Source: Siderastrea radians
Lineage: Eukaryota > Cnidaria > Anthozoa > Scleractinia > Rhizangiidae
Direction: 5' to 3'
Assembly: GCA_964017195.1 (NCBI GenBank)
Contig: OZ024900.1
Coordinates: forward strand, 34,059,093 to 34,123,092
Length of the DNA: 64,000 nt
The notes below the pieces were generated by a model. The model was given only the letters and a program-made list of their open reading frames with translations. It did no database searches and was not told the origin of the DNA. Both the position numbers and the translations under genes were made by a program. Positions 56,336 to 64,000 of the stretch are shown here, piece after piece (positions within the stretch are counted from its first letter, which is position 1; every line of letters begins with the position of its first letter).

Positions 56336-57341
56336 AATTATTAGGGTCTAATTTATTCAGTAGCAATATTAGCTCAAATTATCATTAATGCTCAGGACAG
56401 GTAAACAGGACAACAGAGCGTAAAGACAGACTCGTCAGGAATCATCTATTGAATCTTTAGCTTTGTTTGTAACTTAGGGTGATTCATAACTTTAACTACA
56501 GGTTCAAAATGTCAAGTTATCTTACACAAGAAAATGAAATTCCTAACTTATAAATAGAAAGCGGTGTTTTGGATGTTTGTGTCTCCTTCTGAGCGTAACC
56601 CATTTGCAAATAACGCTTTTCATGCGTGATGGGTAATCAAAACGGAGAAAATGCCCCAAGGATGTGAAATATATTTATCTGGCAGTGTTTAATCAAAACT
56701 AAAATCAATTTTTATATAAGGGATTATCTGTTTGATTATTTTGGCCAAAATTTATGCCGCATTAGGCAAACAGGTTGGCGAGAGAGAGTTTAACTACAAT
56801 CTATGCCACTCTCCTTTGTTTCTCTTCAAACGCTGTCTACTTCATTTTGCTTAAATTGATGTTAAGACAAAATGCCGTAGCAGAGGAATGCATAACATGA
56901 ACATTGACGCGGAGCCATGCACAATGCAATTTTGCGTTAAATATACCACCTCACTACCTCACTCCGGTTTTAACATTTTCACCAAACGTGATGCCTCATC
57001 AGCCGAAAAAGGAAGACGTGACCGTAATAGAAAACTTTTCGTTTTATTAGCGATCTTATTCATTCTTCAGTTGTCTATGGAATTAAAATTGTCTACTGCG
57101 TCCTCACTTTTGTTCAATGTCGGGCTGCCTAGACAAAATGTCTAGAAAATATGGAAGTGTCAGGGTTAAAAATATCCAAGAGTTTTCTATTTTCAGTTAA
57201 ATATGTCTAGTTGAAAATCATTCCACTCAATCATTTGTGTTGTAAATCTTGGTTATGTTATGGTTTATCGATGGGTGATCTCTTATGAACAAGGTAAGTC
57301 ACTTCATTGTTCACTTGAGAGGACGCAACCAAACTGGCAAC

Positions 57342-57831
57342 ATGAAACGGCAGTGTGAATTTCTTATCTTGCTGGCTGCCTTTGCCGTTGCTTTTTCAGC
57401 AGTTACTGCGACCAAAGGGATTAAAAGAGGTAAGAACAAAGATATGTCGCGGTTGACGCTTGGCGAAAGGCAAATTCTAAGTCAGTTAAACATGGACTTG
57501 GCGCTGACTGAATGCTTATCCGAATTTTGAGAAGGGAGGTTTTGATCGAAAGAAAGTCAATTGATGTTTTTTGTATTCTACCAGGATATATTCTTTATTA
57601 CTCTAGAAAGGGTAGACAAAAAGGCTAGAGTTTAATTAAGGAGATGTTTTAAAACTCCTTTTTGTTATCTCAGTGAAAGTCCGCTCACCCACAGTGTGTC
57701 TTTCTCTTTTGACTCGCCGTTGTTCATGTGATCGCTGCGGGGAGGGGGGGGGGTATAGGCTTGAGTTTTGCGGTCGAGGAGAGGGGTCATTCCCAATGCA
57801 TGAAGTTCAGTACTACACAATTACTGGATAA
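57342..57831 (+). CDS. Array gene 4: small secreted Cys/Gly peptide, two exons
   Basis: Exon 1 57342-57429, exon 2 57674-57831, intron 244 bases, stop TAA at 57829. The G run in exon 2 is three bases shorter than in genes 2 and 3 (10 instead of 13 G), removing exactly one Gly and keeping the frame; the predicted precursor is 81 residues. Homopolymers usually vary by single bases, so the frame-preserving change supports translation. Confidence 0.5.
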
Positions 57832-60459
57832 AGTGAGACAATGTTCAGTTAGTTTTGACAGTTTTGAAGGTTGAAAGCTTAGCTTAAGCTGTCAACTTAA
57901 GCTGTTAACTTAATCCGGGCTAGAAAACTGATGGATACAAACCTTCTGGTATATTTTGTAATCAACAAAAAATTCCTGCTTCAACCGGGTCAGTTGAAGG
58001 TCCACCCAAGACAGGCGGTTAGTGGAGCGAGCCTTCACCAACTGCAATACATAAATTAAAATTGGACTGTACGTTGGCCGGGCTTCAATCATGTTGAAAC
58101 AAAAGAGTAGTCTTCTTCATTCCTGGGGACTTACAACTTCGTAAAGGGATTTAGGGTGCTTATATCCCAGTAGTAGAGATTGTATTCATGTTGAGAGGGG
58201 AATTAACAGAAAAGTTGAAACCCAGTGAAATAAACAGAACACACATGCTTTCTTTCAACCAATAAGGAGAAAAGAAAAATCCATCGTGACTGGACCTGCA
58301 CTATTTTTCCCGCGCTTGGCACTGATCGCACGCTTCTACTTCATTTGTGGTACACAGACTTAAGTGATTTCATTTTTAAGGTTTATGTCTCCCGAGCGAT
58401 CTTATCCTTTATTTGGATATATATTTTTTGAACTCAGGAAGATTAAAGTGTTAACTTTCCCGATATTTCAAAATATCAAGTACTAACTTGATGGAAAGTA
58501 GCATAGAATAACTTCAGTTGCCTGTACCTCGCTCCTGAGAGCTACTCGCGCACGACACGCCATCAGTCATGTGAACGAATGGAGAGGGAAACAACATTGA
58601 AGGGAAAAATATTTCTTCTATCATCCACAAATCAAAAATAAAATGAATCCTCTTGAAAACGTATTACTGATGAGTTTGAACATTTCCACTAAACTTGATG
58701 CTGCGGCAGTTGAACAGACAGCCGACAGAGATTGAAAGCATTTTATAGTTTAATTAATACTGAACAAACAATCTCAATCACTCGCCATTGTTCCTCTATT
58801 TGGGAAAAGAAATGTCCACTCGCCTTTGTTTAAACGTTCTTAGCAGAGGAATGCACAGCACGAAGATAGAAGCAAACTTGTGCACAGTTTTTAGACAGTA
58901 CACTGAGTACAATATCGATCTGACTCGAACCGTCATCATGGGAAACACAAACCTGTTGAGGTTAACAAAAATTCGTGTTGTCGCGAATAAAAATTATTCA
59001 ATGAGAAAATCACTATTAGGAAAGAGCTTTGAGTCCAAGATGGCAAGAAGTTCTAATTATTAGGGTCTCAGTTCAGTAGCAATATTGGCTAACTTTGTAT
59101 TATATATTCGATTATGGAGACTATCCAGACTATCCGACAGATTTGTTTAATTAGTCGTCAGGGAACTTTTAATTTGCCAAACTGAAAGAAAATTAATCTG
59201 AGCAGTAGCATTCTTTGAAAATCAATCAAGCATATGTAATTCTCCGCAGAAGTCACGGCATAGCATGATTCAGACCCGATTCAGATTAGGAAAGATGCCA
59301 AGAAACTGAAATTATCATTTATGCTCAGGACGTAGACTTAGATTCTTCATCGAGTCAGGTTTTGGCCACTGTTGTCGTAAACAGGACAACGAGAGCGTAA
59401 AGATAGACTCGTCGGGAATCATCCATTGAATCTTTACCTTTGTTTGTAGCTTGGGGTGATTCATAACTTTAACTACAAGTTCAAAATGTCAAGTTAACCT
59501 TACACAATAAAATGAAATTCCTAACTTATAAATAGAACGCGGCGTTTTGGATGTTTGTGTCTCCTTTTGAGCTTGACCCACTCGTAAAAGCTTTTCACAC
59601 GTAAGGGGTCATTAAAACGGAGAAAATGCCCTAAAGAAGTGAACTGAATACATCTCGCTCACACGTGCTGAATTTAAACTGAAATCAATTTTTATATTAG
59701 GGATAAACTGTTTGAACATTTTCACCAACGGTTGATGCCGCATCAGCCAAACAGCTGGTTGGCGACAGAGAGTTACTACAATCTCAGCTACTCTCTCCAT
59801 TGCTTCTCTTTAAAATATCCACTACGTTTTGTTTTAATTGTGCTTGGACTAAATGTGTAGTGGAGGATTGCATAGCATGAAGATTGATTCGGACTCTTGC
59901 ACAAATTATGCGATTTACGTCCGTACCACCACACTCCGGTTTAAACATTTTCTCTAACAACCCTAGCCACTCTCCGTTCTTTGTCCGTTTGGAAATAGAG
60001 ATGTCTACTAGCTCAGTTTTGTTAAAAAGTCCCTAGCAGAGAATGCACAGTATGAAGATAGAAGCAAACCTGTGCACAGGTATTCAGATACAGTAGAATG
60101 ACCAGGAATATCGATCTGACTGCAGAGCCGTCATGGGAAACTCAAGCCTGTTGAAGTTAACAAAATTCGGGTTTTCGTGAGTACATTTCTCACTGAGCGA
60201 AGTACTATTAGGGGGCTGCTTTCGGTTCAATCTCACGAGAGGTTCAAATTATTAGGGTCTAATTTATTCAGTAGCAATATTAGCTCAAATTATCATTAAT
60301 GCTCAGGACAGGTAAACAGGACAACAGAGCGTAAAGACAGACTCGTCAGGAATCATCTATTGAATCTTTAGCTTTGTTTGTAACTTAGGGTGATTCATAA
60401 CTTTAACTACAGGTTCAAAATGTCAAGTTATCTTACACAAGAAAATGAAATTCCTAACT

Positions 60460-60467
60460 TATAAATA
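60460..60467 (+). promoter_or_regulatory. TATA-like box 781 bp upstream of array gene 5
   Basis: TATAAATA in the conserved sub-repeat context. Confidence 0.35.
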
Positions 60468-61240
60468 GAAAGCGGTGTTTTGGATGTTTGTGTCTCCTTC
60501 TGAGCGTAGCCCATTTGGAAAAGCTTTTCATGCGTGATGGGTAATCAAAACGGAGAAAATGCCCCAAGGATGTGAAATATATTTATCTTGCAGTGTTTAA
60601 TCAAAACTAAAATCAATTTTTATATAAGGGATTATCTGTTTGATTATTTTGGCCAAAATTTATGCCGCATTAGGCAAACAGGTTGGCGACAGAGAGTTTG
60701 ACTACAATCTATGCCACTCTCCTTAATTTCTCTTCAAACGCTGTCTACTTCATTTTGCTTAAATTGATGTTAAGACAAAATGCCGTAGCAGAGGAATGCA
60801 TAGCATGAATATTGATGCGGAGCCATGCACAATGCAATTTTGCGTTAAATATACCACCTCACTCCGGTTTTAACATTTTCACCAAACTTGATGCCTCATC
60901 AGCCGAAAAAGGAAGGCGTGACCGTAATAGAAACTTTTCATTTTATTAGCGATCTTATTCACTCTTCAGTTGTCTATGGAATTAAAATTGTCTACTGCGT
61001 CCTCACTTTTGTTCAATGTCGGGCTGCCTAGACAAAATGTCTAGAAAATATGGAAGTGTCAGGGTTAAAAATATCCAAGAGTTTTCTATTTTCAGTTAAT
61101 TATGTCTAGTTGAAAATCATTCCACTCAATCATTTGTGTTGTAAATCGTGGTTATGTTATGGTTCATCGATAAGTGATCTCTTATGAACAAGGTAAGTCA
61201 CTTCATTGTTCACTTGAGAGGACGCAACCAAACTGGCAAC

Positions 61241-62165
61241 ATGAAACGGCAGTGTGAATTTCTTATCTTGCTGGCTGCCTTTGCCGTTGCTTTTTCAGCA
61301 GTTACTGCGACCAAAGGGATTAAAAGAGGTAAGGACAGAGATATGTCGCGGTTGACGCTTGGCGAAAGGCAAATTCTGAGTCAGTTAAACACGGACTTGG
61401 CGCTGACTGAATGCTTATCCGAATTTTGAGAAGGGAGGTTTTGATCGAAAGAAAGTGAATTGATGTTTGTTGTATTCTGCCACCATTTATTCTTTCAGTA
61501 CTGTAGAAAGGGTAGAGAAAAAGGCTAGAGTTTAATTAAGGAACTGTTTCAAAATTACTTCTTGTTATCTGACGGTGTCTTATCTCAGTGAAAGTCCGCA
61601 CATCCACAGTGTGTCTTTCTGTTTTGACTCGCCCACGTTGTTCATGCGATCGCTGCGGGGGGTATACGCTTGAATTGTCCGGTCGAGGAGAGGAGTCATT
61701 CCCAATGCATCAGGGGCACCCAACGGTTCGTTGCAGGGAATATCTGTTCGGAAGGCCTAAAATCGCCTGAGATATTCGGACTCAATTGCAGTGAAAGCTG
61801 AAGATTTCTTTGGCGAAACATCACCTTGGACTTTCGTAACAAGAGGACTCATTAAGTTCCTATTGCTTTCTTAGGGACATTAATGTGGTTTAGAGTGCAA
61901 AGTAAGGTCAGCTAGCATTTTCAGAGAGCCAGAAGTAGGTCGAAAATTCGGCGGATAGGATTCTCTTTCCTAAAATTTTCTGCGGCCTAAATTTTCAGCT
62001 AAGAACGCCGAACAGATCAATCTGTATTAGCTTACACAAATATGCCTTTAAAATCCTCTAAAACAGTCTAAGAAAGCTGAAAATGATATTTCAAGTATTT
62101 TGCTAAAAATCTCTCGCTGGGTGCCCCTGATGCATGAAGTTCAGTATTACACAATTACTGAATGA
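61241..62165 (+). pseudogene. Array gene 5: copy disrupted by a transposon in exon 2
   Basis: Exon 1 61241-61328, with an intact signal peptide and donor (gtaagg). Exon 2 begins at 61589 and encodes RCSCDRCGGYTLELSGRGEE and onward, without the long Gly run. At 61711 a 419-bp element interrupts the exon. Read through, translation would continue about 20 codons into the element and stop at 61768-61770; the original end resumes after 62135 and stops at TGA 62163-62165. The loss looks recent because the rest of the exon is well preserved. Confidence 0.5.
61711..62129. mobile_element. 419-bp element with CAGGGGCACC ends, 6-bp target duplication
   Basis: Ends CAGGGGCACCCAACG and CGCTGGGTGCCCCTG. 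ATGCAT is present on both sides (61705-61710 and 62130-62135); the other units have 'cccaatgcatgaagttc' uninterrupted. No transposase. Superfamily not assigned; the target is palindromic, so the true duplication could be shorter. Confidence 0.9.
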
Positions 62166-63065
62166 AGTGAAGCCAGCTTCAGTTAGTGATAAAAGTTGAC
62201 GGCTTAAGGCTAGGAGACTGATGGATACAAACCTTTCAGCTTCTGGTATATTATGCAATCAAGAGAAAATTCGTGCTTCAGCCAGGTCAGTTGAAGGTCT
62301 GCCGAAGAAAGGCGGCTTGTGGAGCAAGTCTCCACCAACTGCAATGCATAAATTGAATTTGGACTGTGCCTTGGCTGCTTCAGTCATGCTGAAACGAAAG
62401 AGTAGTCTTCTTCATCTCCGGGGACTTACAACTTCGAAAGGGGATTTAGGGGGCTTATATCCCTATAGTAGAGATTGTATTCCTGTTGAGAGGGGGTTAA
62501 GAACAATTGAAAATCAGTGAAGCAAACAGAACAAACATGCTTTCTTTCAATTAATCAGGAGGAACGCCGAAATCCATTGTCAGACTGGGCTTGCGCTATT
62601 TTCCCGAGCTTGGGATTGATTGTACGCTTGTACTTCTTGTTGTGATTTGTAGTAGACAGACTAAAGTGTTTTTCAGTTTTAAGGTTTTTTTTTTACCGAA
62701 CGAAGTTATACTTTGATCCAGACATACTTTATGGAAATACGAAATCGATTGAAAGCGGCAGCGAATGACTTCAGTTGCTTGTACCGCACCCTTGAGAGGT
62801 ATTCGCGCACGACAGGCCATCAATCATGTGGTCAAACGGAGAGGGAAACAACATTGAAGAGGGAAATATTTCTTCTATCAAACACAAAAACAAAAATAAA
62901 CTGAAATCAATCGTTAGGAAAAGAATTATGAATTTGAGACATTTCCACCAAACTTGATGCTGCAGCAGTCGAACAGGCAGCCGACAGAGATTGAGAACAT
63001 TTTACGTAGTTTAATTAATACCGAAGAAACAATCTCAATCACTCCCCTTTGTTCATCCGTTTGGG

Positions 63066-63220
63066 TAGCCTGCATATCAGGCGTTACTGAGCAGACCGAG
63101 TCATTATTCCTGAGCCGCACAAAGAGCGAGACTCGAGCAAACGCGGAGCGCTCTTCGCTTCATCTGGATTGGCTTAGAAAAATATCTTGCTCGGCTTAAT
63201 AGCGCCATTTATGCAGGCTA
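63066..63220. mobile_element. 155-bp MITE, 9-bp target duplication
   Basis: Ends TAGCCTGCAT and ATGCAGGCTA. Flanks CCGTTTGGG (63057-63065) and CCATTTGGG (63221-63229) match at eight of nine bases; the other units read 'tatttgggaaaagaaatg' without it. Its style resembles the hairpin element at 49277. Confidence 0.75.
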
Positions 63221-63360
63221 CCATTTGGGAAAAGAAATGTCTACTCGCCTTTGTTCATGTTTGTTTAAACATTCTTAGCAGAGGAATGCACAGGATTAAG
63301 ATAGAAGAAAACCTATGCACGGTTTTTATGCAGTAGAATATCGATCTGACTCGAACCGTC

Positions 63361-64000
63361 GTGGGAAACCCGCACCCAATCGAACGATTGGTGTTCGACT
63401 GGGTTCGATTACCGAACGTTCGATTAGATACGCCGGGTAAAGGGCAGGTTGCTAAGCCTGTTTTGTGCCAAGATGGCGTCAAGAAGAACACATTTCGTAC
63501 CGCTCAAACGATGAATGTTCTTTCAAGGTTTTGCCTCTATTATTAACTGCTTAGTCCCTTTGCGAGGAAAGCGAAAAATGGTAAAATTTCTTTCTGGATA
63601 CCGCAGTCGATGCAAATTGCCATATATTGGAGGCATTTCCACCGAAAAGTACGGTACGCGAGTTTATAAAGTTGTCTTAATTAAGCGATGGACTCGAGTG
63701 TACTTACACTGTACGAAATTCTGTGGCGAACGGCACCGATTCAGGGGGACAACATATGACTTGACAGGACCGCGACACTTTGCTCGTATGTGAATCTATG
63801 CCCACTGTTAACACGTAAACAGCAGTGGAAACAACTTGTAAGGTAGGCATTTTATGAAGTTCAATTTAAGTAACATCGCTACTTATCGAGTGAGATGGAA
63901 ACCAATACACACGGAAGGTTCGATGCAAGATATTTCGATTTTCCTTGTAATTCTCACTTAAACTCTCTACAATTCACAATAATACGCCAAAATTCTCCAA
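63361..64000. other. Sequence beyond the array
   Basis: Begins with 'aatcgaacgattgg'/'ccgaacgttcgattag' palindromic words near 63380-63430 that may be the end of an insertion. A 92-codon frame at 63515-63793 is rich in basic residues and unlike any family I recognise; there is no support for it as a gene. Confidence 0.3.

Larger units (their letters stand above)
52746..57341 (+). repeat. Tandem array unit with a 676-bp insertion (4,596 bp)
   Basis: Basic length is 3,918 bp once the insertion at 55660-56335 and its 2-bp duplication are removed. Confidence 0.9.
57342..61240 (+). repeat. Tandem array unit without large insertions (3,899 bp)
   Basis: The best view of the basic unit: gene, divergent spacer, then two TATA-bearing sub-repeats (59527 and 60460, 933 bp apart). 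Very similar to the two preceding units. Confidence 0.9.
61241..63360 (+). repeat. Tandem array, last (partial) unit
   Basis: Homology with the other units ends near 63360, shortly after the phrase 'gatctgactcgaaccgtc'. Two further insertions are present (61711-62129 and 63066-63220). Confidence 0.8.

Noticed and set aside
63515..63793. 92-codon basic frame near the window end
   Set aside because: No recognised motif, no splice or promoter support, and part of it overlaps another open frame.

Overview
This is eukaryotic DNA with no bacterial gene organisation: long AT-rich noncoding stretches, simple repeats, spliced or broken genes and a very high load of transposable elements. The repeat families (foldback elements, TTAA- and TA-flanked MITEs, a K02A2.6-type Ty3/gypsy element, a GIY-YIG Penelope-like element, a CR1/L2-like LINE fragment) and a broken rhodopsin-like receptor suggest an anthozoan cnidarian, most likely a stony coral. 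That assignment rests on recognising repeat families by eye and was not checked by any search.

Layout. 0-11 kb: a broken intronless GPCR on the minus strand, a decayed satellite-like region, a 106-bp minisatellite, and a 483-bp direct duplication that carries a TTAA-flanked MITE in both copies. 11-17.5 kb: a diverged tandem segmental duplication whose two halves received different insertions (a PLE-like inverted element in one; a 1-kb TTAA element and a MITE holding a tRNA-Thr-like sequence in the other). 17-21 kb: a cluster of foldback elements. 22-25 kb: a 2.76-kb composite element with about 260-bp terminal inverted repeats and a 10-bp target duplication. Inside it are a piggyBac-like MITE, a 1.2-kb G-rich-ended element and what look like two exons of a host gene. 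25-35 kb: intergenic repeats, a Penelope-like element split by a LINE fragment, a frameshifted and nonsense-mutated copy of a probable cupin-fold gene, and a TTA-flanked MITE.

34.9-63.4 kb: the most interesting part, a tandem array with a basic unit of about 3.92 kb. Each unit contains a two-exon gene: exon 1 encodes a signal peptide and ends in a dibasic KR at a phase-1 donor; exon 2 encodes a short Cys/Gly-containing domain. I infer the gene from matched splice phases, a shared stop position and copy-to-copy indels that are multiples of three within the predicted exons. Three copies look intact (48.5, 52.7 and 57.3 kb). One has a nonsense codon (45.7 kb), one has a transposon inside exon 2 (61.2 kb), and an exon-2 relic lies at 34.9 kb. 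A sub-repeat of about 932 bp with a TATAAATA box lies upstream of each gene, doubled in most units. I do not recognise the peptide family.

The array also records transposition: because units are near-identical, filled and empty sites can be compared directly. This shows a Ty3/gypsy element with identical LTRs (5-bp duplication CTTCT), a 98-bp hairpin MITE (9 bp), a TTA-flanked MITE, a 676-bp element with at most a 2-bp duplication, a 419-bp element with a 6-bp duplication ATGCAT, and others. The only long intact reading frame in the window is the gypsy polyprotein.
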